Shown here: positions 10,194-21,470 of the stretch, one piece after another
Layout: the number at the start of each line of letters is the position of its first letter
How positions within the stretch are numbered: position 1 is the stretch's first letter
Source: Psilocybe azurescens
Taxonomy: Eukaryota; Basidiomycota; Agaricomycetes; Agaricales; Agrocybaceae
Assembly: GCA_023853785.1 (NCBI GenBank)
Contig: JAJIRX010000597.1
Span: 124,001 to 188,000 of the forward strand
Reading direction: 5' to 3'
DNA length: 64,000 nucleotides
Position numbers and translations under genes: made by a program
The notes under the pieces: generated by a model
Seen by the model: only the letters and a program-made list of their open reading frames with translations
Told to the model about the DNA's origin: nothing
Database searches by the model: none

Positions 10194-12380
10194 ATGAGCA
10201 ACGTTGTCTTAACCATCGCCGGTTCTGACTCCAGTGGAGGGGCTGGTATTCAGGTGAGTTCAGTCATTCCAATCTGGTGTCAAACACAGGCAGGATTATC
10301 GCTACTGACACAGAATTCTGGCGCAGGCCGACCTGAAAGCGTTCGCTGCCCATGGCTGTTACGGAGCGAGCGTAATCACTGCTTTGACGGCACAGAATAC
10401 AACGGGAGTACAAGGTGTCCATCCAACCCCACCCCAATTTGTTGAACAACAAGTAAGCAATGATTATTGTCTCGCAACGATAGCTATTGGCATAGGCTGA
10501 CATCTGAATATACGTCTCACTTTCACAGATAACCTCAGTATTCGATGACTTGGATATTCGTGCAATCAAAACAGGCATGCTCTTCGACGCAGCGATTGCG
10601 AAAGTGGTGGTCCAAAGCCTTAAAACGCGAGCGTTGCATGGTCCATTACCACCTGTAATCTGCGACCCTGTCTGCGTCTCGACCTCCGGGCATACTCTTT
10701 TGAACGAAGACGCTCTTGATGTTCTCATTTCCGAGCTGTTCCCGCTGTCGACGCTTATCACGCCCAACAAGTCCGAAGCGGAACTGCTTCTGTCAAGGAT
10801 GGGTACGAATGTCAAAATCAATGACCTGGACGCTATGCTCGCATCAGCGAAGAAATTGTTATCGGTGGGATGTGAAGCCGTGCTTGTCAAAGGAGGGCAT
10901 ATTACCACCCGTATACAAGACGTAATTGCGGCGCAGTCGAAATATCCCGAGTTGAAAGTCATCAAACAAGGCTTGTTAGGAGACAACATGGAGATTCTCC
11001 TAGTCAGTTACCCAGACATCGCAATCAACAGCTTAGATTTGGTCGCCGACGTGCTCTATCACAAATCTGGGGCAACCACCATGTTCGTTCGGCCACACAT
11101 AGAATCTTCAAGTACACACGGCACGGGATGCACTTTGAGTTCGGCAGTTGCTTCAGAACTAGCAAATGGATCCTCCCGTACGTACAGCACCATTAAATAC
11201 GCGTCTTCCCTATCTCACAGCAGTGTCAGTGGACGTTGCGGTCGCGAATGCAGCGATGTATACACATGTCGGAATTCAAACGGCGCATCCAATCGGAAAG
11301 GGGCATGGTCCTCTAAATCACTTCCATAACGTTACAAAATTCCTAATTCCCCAGTGAGCGGCGTAAGAATTGATGTTCCATTTGAACCATACTGACTTGC
11401 AACATAGACGCACAGCGACAAACCCATATCCCTTCACTCGCCTCCTCATCGAAGGCGCCTCTTCAAGCTGGAAAGGCTACGTCGAACATGACTTCGTTAG
11501 ACAACTCGGACAAGGGACACTCGACCGTGCTTGTTTCATCCATTTCATCAAGTAAGTTCACCCTCCACCGCATATAAGCTAATGCAGAAGTTGCAACCAA
11601 CTCATCATCGTATGTATCCCTCAGACAGGATTATCTCTACCTCAAATACTACGCGCGGGCCTATGGGTGAGTCCACAATAAGCACTTGGATGGAATGCCA
11701 CGCATGGGGCGAAACCTCACATTTACTGTCTACAAAGTCTCCTGGCCGCAAAATCCACGTCCTTTGGGTGGATACGAAGCGCAACGGAGACGATCCTCAA
11801 CGTCCTCCACGAGATTGGGAACCATAAAACGTACTGTTCCACCTTCGGCATCACAGAGGCTGATCTGGAGAACACCCCGAGTCTGCAGCAACGACATCAT
11901 ACGGAGCCTATATGATCGACATCGGGCTACAAGGTAAGCCTTCAACATTAACATCCAGTGACAACGAATGACGCTGTGGAATTGAAAATGCCTTTTGTCC
12001 AGGCGATTCCATGAAATTGGTGATGGCACTGACAGCATGCTTGCTTGGGTACGGAGAGGTTGGTCTGTGGCTGAAAAAACAGGCCAATATGGAAAACAGC
12101 TGGGTCGTACTAGAGGGAAACCCCTACAAGCACTGGATCGAGGAATACGCTGGGAAAATGTACCAGGATGCGGTTCGAATTGGTTTAGGTGTGTTGTGGC
12201 CCTTGTCCAGTATGCGGTTTGTTGACTGTTGATTTATCTGCAAAAATAGAAACCATTGAATCGTTTGCTGTGGCCGACCCGCCGTCTGCGCAAAGACTGA
12301 ACGAGTGGCACAGCGTCTGGGAGAGGTGTACGAGGTTGGAGAAAGGGTTCTGGGACATGGCTATGCAGCTGAGCGAGTAG
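10194..12380 (+). CDS. THI20: Hydroxymethylpyrimidine (phosphate) kinase fused to TenA/thiaminase II (THI20-like)
   Basis: Starts at the ATG at 10194 ([20 protein letters not shown]). Exons are 10194-10253, 10327-10452, 10529-11177 and several more. The N-terminal ribokinase-fold HMP-P kinase has [57 protein letters not shown] and the anion-hole motif [12 protein letters not shown]. After [10 protein letters not shown] the TenA domain starts near 11400 ([20 protein letters not shown]) and continues with [31 protein letters not shown] and WIEEYAG, ending in MAMQLSE before the stop at 12380. The gene is expected to phosphorylate HMP to HMP-PP for thiamine synthesis; TenA salvages degraded pyrimidine. 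One frame break lies at the C4 run 11875-11878, where one added base restores the domain. It is convergent with NTG1, 131 bp apart. Confidence 0.9.
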
Positions 12381-12511
12381 ATTGAGTAAAAATTATTGAT
12401 ATACTTATTATATATGCTCCGATATATATATACAGCCAATAAGTTACGAAAGCAAGGATAGCAGTGACAATAGGTCAAAATTTGGTAGCATAGTATGGAT
12501 CGTGTATCGGA

Positions 12512-14002
12512 TTATGGGTCGGCTGGTGGTACGAATTTCTTCTCTGTTTCTTCTTCCAGCTTGATTTCAACTTTTGGCGGTGATTCTTGTCCTTTGGTGA
12601 CTTTGGTAAACACGATTTCTTTGCGATTCTTGGAGGTCACCGTCCTGGCACTTGGGCAAAGACCTTTGGTGCTCAAGTCGCACATATCGCATCTGGGGCT
12701 CACAGGAAGGCAGATTACCTGTAACCTTGGCTTGAATATGGACGATATATTCAGAGCTATCAAGGCTTACCTGTCCAAATCCCACTAGCATGTGGTTGAT
12801 ATCACCGTACAGTTCCTTAGGCAACCATGATTGCAAGTTGAGTCTGATTTGGCAGTCAGTGTTCAGGTCTTCGAGATAAAAATGCTTATGATCGAGCTAG
12901 TAATATACCTGGTCTGCTCTGGGGTTTTTGTGGGGGTTTATGCCATCCAAGGAGGTTTGTTATACGATGAACATGAACATCTACACCAATACCATCGTTC
13001 CTAAAATACGAGATGAGTCAATTCAGGTGAATTTTAGTACGCATAACTCACTGATTCCATGCAATTTGGAGGGCAAGAAAAGCCATTTTGGGGCCGACAC
13101 CAGGTAGCGAGCATAACTCGTCTACGGTACTAGGGACATCGGAATCAAATTCATCGCGTAGACGAATTGCAGCTTGCTTTAGATACCTGTAAAGGATTAA
13201 GTGGATAATGTTAGAGAAGTTTTGAAGAATGAACAGGAACAAGGTAAGATAAACCACGTACGTTGTCTTTCTGTTCCAGAAGCCCACTTTAGCAATAGCC
13301 TTCGAAATGATCGAGTCATCTGCTGCAATCATGGCGTCGATGGAAATGCTACCTCCAAACGCTTCTCTGAGGTTATCTACAGCAGCATTTGTCACTACGT
13401 CCTTTGTCTGTGATGACAACATCAAAGAGACAAGAGTAGCGTATCGGCGATTCTAAGCATATATAACATATGTAATGTTAAGCAATGGCTCCCGAATCTC
13501 CAGAGTTCGAAGTGATAATACCTTGGGATCCGATTCTGCGACCTGTGCTTGCTGACAGCCCATCGTATCCACAGGTGCCACGAAACGCGACCTCATTTCC
13601 TTGATTGTGTCGTATGTCTCCCTCCACTTCGGAGGTGCCGGATGCGGGGTGCTCAGTTCCTGGGGTATGGCTTTCGATTTCGCCTTCTTCGGTGATTTCA
13701 CATCTGCAGCACGTTTCTTCTGCGGTGTAGAAGAGCTCGACGATGCAGCAACATTGAGAGGAGTACTAGCTGCCTTTTTTTGAAAGTTTGGGTTTCTTCG
13801 GTGTATTGTTGGTGTCTGGTTCGAACTTCAACAAGTTGAGGTCTTCCAGGTCAGCCAAGCTTTCGTCCTTGATTTCGGTTTTGATTCGTTTGGAGCGACG
13901 TAGTGATTCTTGCGGCTCGGATATCTCAAAGAGCGTCACTTGTGAGTTGAATTGGCTGACTCGGGAGTCCAGCGAGCTTGCTGCTCTCTTTGTAGCTGAC
14001 AT
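12512..14002 (-). CDS. NTG1: Endonuclease III homolog, bifunctional DNA glycosylase/AP lyase (NTG1/NTHL1)
   Basis: The likely start is the ATG at 14002 (MSATKRAASSLDSRV); no ATG lies further upstream in frame. A basic, low-complexity N-terminal region (nuclear signal-like KKPKLSKK, RRSKRIK) precedes the HhH-GPD core: MLSSQTKDVVTNAA, SKVGF-type AIAKVGFWNRKT, the HhH motif SLPGVGPKMAFLAL with the catalytic-position Lys, and GVDVHVHRITNLLGWH with the catalytic Asp. A C-terminal [4Fe-4S] ligand set follows, C-x6-C-x2-C-x7-C (ICLPVSPRCDMCDL..LC); the last spacing is two longer than the usual x5. It removes oxidised pyrimidines in base-excision repair. Introns are at about 13491-13455, 13262-13190, 13050-13008 and 12909-12842. 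Frame breaks occur at the A7 run 13775-13781 and at 12921-12929 (A5/C4). Repairing the second gives KPPQKTPEQTR, a clear family match. Confidence 0.88.
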
Positions 14003-14915
14003 GAATCTAGAACCAATTGTGGGTGGACGGAGGTTTTGGAATATGAAGCCACGGTAATAAGTAGTTAAGGCAGACGTTTGGTCGAGCCTGTACAGTACAC
14101 AGTTTATGGGTGTCCAAAACCAAGAAATAGGCTGTGAGCGTAGAACAAGTTCTATGACTTGAGATAAACTTGAAATTGGCTTTAGATGAAGAGCGGTACC
14201 AACTCGGTACAACAGGCTTGGCAATAACCCTCTTCGTTCATATTGCTTACCTAATTACTACCACGTTTCTTTTCGCTCCGGCGCCTGAGCTCGTTATGTC
14301 GGCGCCTACCATATGTGACGCTATCAAAATGCTTGAGGACACAGTAAAGTGATTGAAGAGTGTTCTTTAGTAGAGTAAGACGTTCATGGATGCAAAGCCC
14401 ACTAATCAGTATTTCTTTAACTAATGCAAAACCAATATCCGATTTTTGATACAATACCACCCTGAAATATCTACTTTCTTGCAATGAACAGCTCAGTTAC
14501 ATCTAAAGTCAGTTCAAAGCGGTCGTATTCAGAAATGTCTGCGGTTGATGACGGTTGGTTAAGCCGAGGAATCCGTATCGTGCACGGTCGTCCACAACAT
14601 TGCTACTATTAGTGCAAGTCACAGGTCTTCAATAATTATCCAGTACAGTTGCAATCAACGTCGAGTTAGATCGCGAGAGTGGACTATTTTGTTCAGTCAA
14701 AGATGAGATTCAAAATAAAGTTGAGCAATTGAAGGAGTTGGCAATCAGGCGTCCCACGCGATGATAGGGGCTTTGTACTGGAAAAGCTGAGTCATCCATC
14801 AATCTTTCTTGCGGGCCGTGAGGACCTCGAAGCCGCCATTTGTCCTTCGAATGAGCCTTGAGATCAAAGAAGCTCCCTTGCTTTCTTCCTTCCACACCAA
14901 TCACTTCAAATACTG
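14003..14915. other. Intergenic region between divergent NTG1 and DOPA-dioxygenase-like gene
   Basis: 913 bp with no supported coding region; only short unconserved ORFs. It must hold the promoters of both flanking genes. Confidence 0.5.
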
Positions 14916-15919
14916 ATGTCTACCATATCTACGCCCGTTTCTTCAAGAATCCCGACGGAACTGCAACGGGTTGTAGAGACTGAAATCAAGTGCGCACCGC
15001 TCACCTTGTATCTTAACTTTCTGTCGAATGAATATTGTCATGTTTTGTCCATCTTACTAGAGAATGGCATTTTCGTATGTGCTTCATTCTTGCTTAAAAT
15101 CTACTTCAGTCTGTGTGCTCAATAAAATATACATACGTTCATATAGATATATATTTCCACCAAAATAACGCAGACGAGAACGCTGCCGCTCTAAAGCTGC
15201 GCGACGCTGTTCTCCGCCTGCGCCGAGACGGTGCATTCGTTGCAGTACCACTCTTTCGAGTGAATACATCGCCTATTGGTCCTCACCCCGCCGGTGTGTC
15301 TTCATTAAAATCAACCAACTCTACGTTTTGAGCTGTTCATTTATAATTTCTGATTAGGCTCGTATGAAATTTGGGTCCCTCAGGAAACATTTTCGGCCGT
15401 ATTTTCATACCTCTGCATGAATCGGGGTAATCTAAGGTATAACTTTACTCTCTAATTACACAGCTCGAAAGTTAAACTGAGACTCTACTAGCGTTCTCGT
15501 ACACCCACTGACCAGAGAACAGGTAACCTTTTATTTTCTATGTTCAAGCCACGTTGATTCCTGATCGATTCGCAATCTAGAGAAAGTCAGTTGCACATTT
15601 TGACATCCCATTCACAATTCCTATTCACTGACCGTAAAACAGGGATCACGACGCTCGTGTGGCTTGGATTGGGCCTTCTTACCCTCTTGACTTGTCCTCT
15701 TTACCTTTGAGGAGCGATGAAATACCCCTCCAATACCCGAGCTTAAGTTCGTTTTACAATTCCTTGAAACTGTACTGTGAAGTTGATGAGTGTTTCTATA
15801 GGACTTGGTTATTCTGCAAAACCCCAGCTGACGCTTGAAATGCGCTTGAAACTAGGCGCTAACGTCGAACACCTTCTGGCATCAGAGAAGGAAGCTGCAC
15901 GCGCCCCACCCAGGGAGTA
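14916..15919 (+). CDS. DOPA 4,5-dioxygenase-like protein
   Basis: Exons 14916-14989, 15061-15074 (only 14 nt), 15147-15293, 15358-15436 and 15492-15522, then two more up to the stop at 15917-15919. Spliced motifs follow the DOPA_dioxygen family order: KEWHFHIYFHQNNA with the metal-site His residues, RDGAFVAVPLFRVN, SPIGPHPAGSYEIWV, LSVLVHPLTREQ and DHDARVAWIGPSYPLDLS. About 215 aa. Fungal members are non-haem extradiol dioxygenases that open the catechol ring of L-DOPA; in most fungi the physiological substrate is unknown. The junction after REQ (15522) to GATCACGAC (about 15645) is off by one base. Either a 5-nt micro-exon near 15583 or a lost base in the GGG at the exon start would fix it. 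It is convergent with the chitin deacetylase. Confidence 0.82.
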
Positions 15920-16203
15920 AGCAAGACTGCAAAGTAATATAAATCAGGTGCAACACTGGCATATATTGGAGATAATGTGTTTGATTTTGGGTAGTATTCA
16001 AATTGGATCAAGGAGGTATGGAATCTGCTTCAAGAATGTAAATGTAAATGGAAGCGTACTGTGTCAAATGAATGAAAGTTCAAAGCATATAGCAGTGATA
16101 AGGATGCAAGTCCGCTGCAGTCCGGAAGAAAAAGTTTCATGGAACAAGTATTAGTTTAGTTATAAGTAGTTGGTTTCAAACGAAATAGAAATGTCCGTGT
16201 TCG

Positions 16204-17682
16204 TCAAATGTATTGTCCAATAGAAATATCCCAAGTGTCGCAAAAATTGAGTGCATCAGCTAGTCCATTAGCAGTGCCAGGTAGACTGTACAAAAATGGA
16301 ATCCGAATCGCGTCAGCAACAAAGCAAATAAAAATAAATAAAGCACTGACATCGCGAGCTGCAGGAGCCACTACACTCTGATATGCGGGCAATCCAAGAC
16401 ACTCAGAAATTGTCACAAGCCTGTATCCAGCTGCCTTCAATTTTTGGATAGCATAGGGAAGAACCTGGTGCGCGGTGGTTTCTACAAATTCATATCGGGC
16501 GCTTAAGCAAATATTCATATCAAGAGATGAGATAAACAAATACCGATCGTCTCGTGATTGAGGGTCAGGATGGTGCTAGGATGAGCGCCGATTCTGCCAT
16601 CGTAGAGGTTTTTGGAAGTTTGCACGGATGCCCCCAGCGAGTCCTGGGAGCTATAGTAGAGTAGACGTAAGTGGTTTTGTCATGCATGATGATGTTAGGA
16701 AGAGAACAACGCACTCGAAGTCCCAGATAACAACGCCCTGACCGCGAATACCGGAGGCATCGAGGACCTGACCGTTATAATTTCCATAAGCTGATTAACG
16801 ATACCAGGTTAGCTGGTGGTTTGCATGGAAATAAGAATTTTTCATGAAATACTCACGAGGGCGCATGAAAGCTGGATAGGCGCCGGTAATCTTCACCAAG
16901 GCCTCTGTTAATACGGAAATGCGTCAGAATGTGTCGTCCAAATGATTGAAAGCAATTTCAGGAAACCCACGTTCAACGCGCCACATTTCGTCATGAACTA
17001 AGAGAAAGACAGAATTAGTCAGTCTCTTGCCTTCCAATACGCGAAATATAAGAAAAGAGAAACTAACTTTGATCCCAAGTAAGCGTATTCAAGTCCTTAT
17101 GCGCCCATGTGTGAGAGCCAAGCATATGCCCATGATCATACGCATACTTCACGCGTGCGGCATTTGCCTCATCGTAGATACAACCATCTACACAAACGAC
17201 ACCGTGAGTCGACGAACAGACTAATCCCAATGGTGCAAAATGACGCACAGTTATTTCCGTCTTTGAATTCGAACGCGTATCAGCAAAAAAAAAGTCGTGT
17301 GCCAATGAAGAGACGAATGCGATCACTCACTGACGAAGAACGTGCCTTTGGCACCAGCATTGTCGAGTGCATTCACAATGTCATATCTAGATTGTTAGAT
17401 CCTTCCTTTCAGAACGTAATTAAAGCCGGAGATAGAGAAGAACATTTTACGTGTATGAGTATGGTCCATCATCCTACAGAAATTCAATTTAAATTTTCAG
17501 TTGGAGCAACGGCGACGCGTGAGAGAGATGGGAAGACGTACAAAAGTCAAGGCGACGGTGTTCGGGACGGTACAACGCGTATACACAGTTGCTGCTCGGC
17601 GCTCAAGAGTCGAGTTCGTTGGTACAGCTGAAGTACCCCAGAATGCCAGGCAAAGAGTGGTGAAGACCGTCAGTGAAATCAT
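16204..17682 (-). CDS. CDA: Secreted chitin deacetylase (carbohydrate esterase family 4)
   Basis: The start at 17682 gives a signal peptide (MISLTVFTTLCLAFWGTSA). Spliced exons then carry all CE4 motifs in order: TFDDGP (motif 1, about 17425-17440 after an intron), DNAGAKGTFFV, GCIYDEANAARVKYAYDHGH, SHTWAHKDL (motif 2, metal His pair), WDQIHDEMWRVEQ, FMRPPYGNYN (motif 3), VVIWDFDSQDS (motif 4) and LTLNHET (motif 5). About nine exons; every join checked keeps frame. The extreme C-terminus (after PAYQSVVAPAARD) is uncertain, because the reading frame stays open through a possible last intron to the stop at 16204. It should convert cell-wall chitin to chitosan. No GPI-anchor tail is evident. Confidence 0.9.
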
Positions 17683-18149
17683 TGTCGCGTTATGAAATCA
17701 GGGATGGTAAGAGAGGAAGGGACAAATTATTTCAATCGAAATAAATTGGGGAAAACCACATCTCATGTTCGTGTCTTTTATACGTTTTCCTAGTGATGAT
17801 CCTGGAGGTAAGGTCGCTTATTCGGCTCTCGCATGGTCTAGCTGAATCGGAGGTAAAGATCAAACTTGAAGAATCAGGAGGGATCGGTCCTTGGACTTGC
17901 AAAGGGGGCCTATGCCATAACGTCCGTTTCTCTGGCCGGGCTTGTCCTCCAAGTCCAATCCGAGTCAGTTATCTAAGCCCTCTCTCAAAAAGGGCTCATT
18001 AGCCGGACAATAATCAGCCAAGGACATACCAAGACCAGGGCCTCACGAGTTGTTGCCTGTTGTTGCGGAGAGCTACGTCCGAGTTGTTCTGGGCAGGCAG
18101 GCAGACGCGCGTGTAGCGGGCCTTCACTTTAAGTACGCGTTATTTTTAG
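17683..18149. other. Intergenic region upstream of chitin deacetylase
   Basis: 467 bp with no supported gene. It is bounded by a possible gene on the same strand (18150-18974). Confidence 0.4.
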
Positions 18150-18974
18150 AGCGGACGTGTTAACAGCGCGTACATAATCCATAGAGCATTCGAGCCAATG
18201 TCAATCCGGATCATGAAGAGACTGACTGGGGACTGTAGACTGGAGAGGCCTATGATGCAGCTACGTTGCGCGCCTTGAAATAAAAAAGAATAGGTAAAGT
18301 CCAGCCTCTTACTTGCCATCATAGGCTCTGCCTCCGATTCCGTCTTCGTTTCCAAATTCAGCGGCTGCTGGTGCCCTAGAGGCTGATGTCAATGACTAAC
18401 CTCTAACACCAGTACTATCGCCGTCCAAATATCACCAGTGCAAGAGCACGAGACCCGCCCCCGCATCCTGTCCAATCCGTTTCCCGACCCTGTCGGTCGC
18501 TGGGCAGATCCATACATACAAATTACTCTGTCAAAGTCAGAACTCACCCTTGATGTCGGGCGATTTAAAAATAGATAACATACCGTACCATGCCTTCATG
18601 ATCGTATGCGCGAATCAAAGAGGATATTTCCATTGAAGGCCTGCTTAGCAAGTCCTTGTAGGCCATTACTATACAGCTTGGTGACTCGCAACTGCAGTTC
18701 TTCCGTTATGTCGAGAATGGGATGACTCGAGAAAACGAAGAAAAACGACCGGTTACCCCGTTGAGTGCAAAAGTTTGCGTCGGCTCTAAAACTCAAGAGT
18801 CAATTATCAGACATAGATGATTGTCATATCTCAAGTGAATTTATCAGCGCCTTAGGCTCAGGACTCAGATTCGTATGTATTAAAGTTTTTGACTCACCCT
18901 CACAATTGGTATAGTCGACCAGAGAACAGTCTAGTTCCGCCGACGAAACCTTTACAAAATCGTGTTATCGACAT
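18150..18974 (-). CDS. Possible small spliced gene with mitochondrial-type N-terminus (unrecognised)
   Basis: Starting at the ATG at 18974 the frame reads MSITRFCKGFVGGTRLFSGR, Arg-rich without acids and typical of a mitochondrial presequence, then meets a stop or a GTGAGT donor near 18900. Downstream coding-like pieces between plausible splice sites are HPILDITEELQLRVTKLYSN (18660-18720), LIRAYDHEGM (about 18590-18620) and APAAAEFGNEDGIGGRAYDG (about 18315-18375, after a CTAG acceptor and before GTAAGAGG). I could not join them into one firm frame and do not recognise the family. The case rests on exon-like pieces and splice signals only. Confidence 0.3.
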
Positions 18975-19328
18975 AGCTGAAAAGCAACTGTGGAGAAATC
19001 TGATTGCGCCATGATGTATCACCGCTGTCACACCCCAAGTTTAAAGCACGCAACTATTGAATGATGATGCTATGGTGTATCTGCCAATGGCATACGTAGA
19101 TCAACGAACTTTTATTTACATCCCAGTATTATTTAAAATAGTCTGTCCGTCCATCATAAACAATAAGAAAGAAAGAAAGAAAGTTTGAATCTTCATCGGG
19201 CCCACAGTCTATGATTCGTTTTGTTACAATGCTCCCCATAATCCCGAGACCGCAGGGATATGAATATGAAGAGAGATAAAGGAGAGAAGAATATTCTTCT
19301 AAAGTTCGTCTTCTTTTCTTTTCTTCTT
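18975..19328. other. 3' region of PRPP synthetase gene
   Basis: 354 bp, AT-rich, with a short GAAA repeat near 19168-19180. No coding feature. Confidence 0.5.
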
Positions 19329-20768
19329 TTAAAGTATCTCAACACTAGCACCCGACGTCTCTGCCCATTCTCCGAATAGCAGACTGATGCTCTCGCCATT
19401 ATGGGTCCGACGGATGCTCTCCGCAATCGTGGGGCTCACATCGATCGTCACCAATTTCTTGCACAGATTCTGATGCTGCTTTTGCGGGATTGAGTTGGTG
19501 ACCTAGCACCGACGAAGATGAAGACGACTGAGTCGATAGTATGTCACTCAAAATATCGATATCACATACCACCAACAAGTCGATGGGCAACTCGTCTATC
19601 ATACTCATGTTGGTTTCCGACAGGAGGCCTTGTAGGGAGGGAAAGCGGGATATGATTGGATGACGAACAGCTATATTTGCCGCGACTCACCATGAGAGAT
19701 CAAGGCATAGATTGATTTCGCTCCCTTTTCGTGAAGTGTTTTCACCGCGAGAGTGAGAGTGTTACCAGTGTCGATCATGTCATCAACAAGAATCGCGACC
19801 TGTGACAAAAGAATCACATGGTTTATGATCAATTTAGCGCAATCAAGTAAAAACAACATACCTTGTCCTTCACATCGCCCACCAAAATTTCCATGTGCTC
19901 CGGAGCAGAAAGAGATTTTCCGTTCCTCTTCCTGTGGATGATCGCGAACTCAACACCGAGTTTGTCAGCCATGGTGGTCGCACTTTATATATGAAACGGA
20001 AGACATGTCAGTTGAAAAGCACCGAAGACTCGGGAAGCACGCTATGGAAAGAAGTAGAAACGTCATGGCTCACGCACCGTTTAGCTCCTCCCGCATCGGG
20101 ACTGACGATGATTCCGTCCTCCCAGCCTGCAATTTGTCGTTTAATGTACCCGATCATCAGCGGCTCTGACCAAAGGTTATCGACAGGGATGTCGAAGAAC
20201 CCCTGTATCTGGCTCGCATGCAGATCCATGGTGATGACATGGTCGCATCCAGCAACGACGAGCATGTTCGCTACAAGCTTCGCCGTGATAGGGGCACGTG
20301 ACTTGTCCTTCTTGTCCATACGTGCGTATGGGAAGCAAGGTATGACTGCGGTGATCCTGCGCGCCGAGGCAGTCTTGCAGGCGGAGATGAGGATGAGGAG
20401 CTCCATGAAGTTGTCGTTGACGTCGTCGCAGCCCGACTGGATGATGAACACATCCTCGTCCCGCACCGACTCGGAAATCTTGACGTTGATTTCTCCGTTG
20501 GAGAACTTTTTGACGGTGACGGGCACGAGGGGAACGTTGAGCCTGTATAATGGAAGTGGAGTGGTGTGACATGAATCACTGTCCCAATGCGCCATGAGCG
20601 CAACTCATGGAGAAGCAGCTCACCGCTCGGCCACAGCTTGGGCGAGCTCGGGGTGGCTATTCCCTACAACGAAGAACAAGAAAGTGAATCAGGGGCTGTG
20701 GAACGACTCGCGTGCAAAGCATAGCGGGACACACCTGCAAGGATTCTGATAGAATTGTTGTGATACAT
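19329..20768 (-). CDS. PRS: Ribose-phosphate pyrophosphokinase (PRPP synthetase)
   Basis: The ATG at 20768 starts [12 protein letters not shown]; intron 1 joins it to [14 protein letters not shown]. The main exon (to about 20085) holds [21 protein letters not shown], the ATP-binding [38 protein letters not shown] and [12 protein letters not shown]. Later exons hold [19 protein letters not shown], the PRPP-binding loop [15 protein letters not shown] (about 19760-19800), [20 protein letters not shown] and [19 protein letters not shown], ending VEIL at 19329. About 320 aa, complete and in frame. It makes PRPP from ribose-5-phosphate and ATP for purine, pyrimidine, histidine and tryptophan synthesis. 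Confidence 0.95.
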
Positions 20769-21470
20769 GGCCGAGTGGAGGATAATAAAAAGATGGATAT
20801 GTAAACTATTGCATAGATCAAAGAAATGAAAGAGGTGGAAGGAAACAAAGGGGCAGGTACTCAGAGAGAGAAAGGAAAGAAGAAAACCGATCGGCTAATG
20901 AAACGAAAATTATCACAGAATCACTTTTGTTTAGTCCACAAATATCCCACACAGCCACCGCCGTTCAATTCGGCCCCTTTTTCCTCTGCCCGGCGCGAAC
21001 AGAAACACAAACCCATAAAGACCTGGATGTCTGCGTAATGATGAAGAGAATCTATTGGCCACATAGCAGCAAACGTGCCTAGACAGCGCCAGAGACAAGA
21101 AAGAGAGCAGTGCTATTCAAGTATGAGGACAGGGGGTGAGAAACTTCCAGTAGTCACAAGCGCGTAAGCATCAGCCACAGTGGGATAGGTTATGTGCACG
21201 TTGGATCAAACTAGCTCCAAAGGTTCCAATGACATTCCCAAAGTCGCAGTGAATTACCAGTGCATGGGGTTGAGGAAACCAGCCTGTGCAATGAAACGGT
21301 GAGGAGGCGGCCTTCGGTGATCATACCCATAGCCAGTAGCACAAGACCGGAGTGTAATTAGAAATATATTGTCGAAGAAAACATAGTGTAGAAAAAATGT
21401 ACAACAGAGCATGATAGATCAATGGACAATGCAAATAAACGAAATGCAACAGAGAAAGGGAAAAAAAGAA
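20769..21470. promoter_or_regulatory. Intergenic region: PRS promoter and 3' end of glutamate 5-kinase gene
   Basis: 702 bp between two minus-strand genes. Short ORFs only. It must contain the PRS upstream region. No distinct element was identified. Confidence 0.4.

Noticed and set aside
10194..10530. TPP riboswitch in the early introns or leader of THI20
   Set aside because: Neither the CTGAGA nor the ACCTGAT core motifs were found in the expected order.
10264..10989. 241-codon minus-strand ORF
   Set aside because: Antisense shadow of the HMP-P kinase exons, which carry clear family motifs.
19895..20569. 224-codon plus-strand ORF
   Set aside because: Antisense of the PRPP synthetase main exon.
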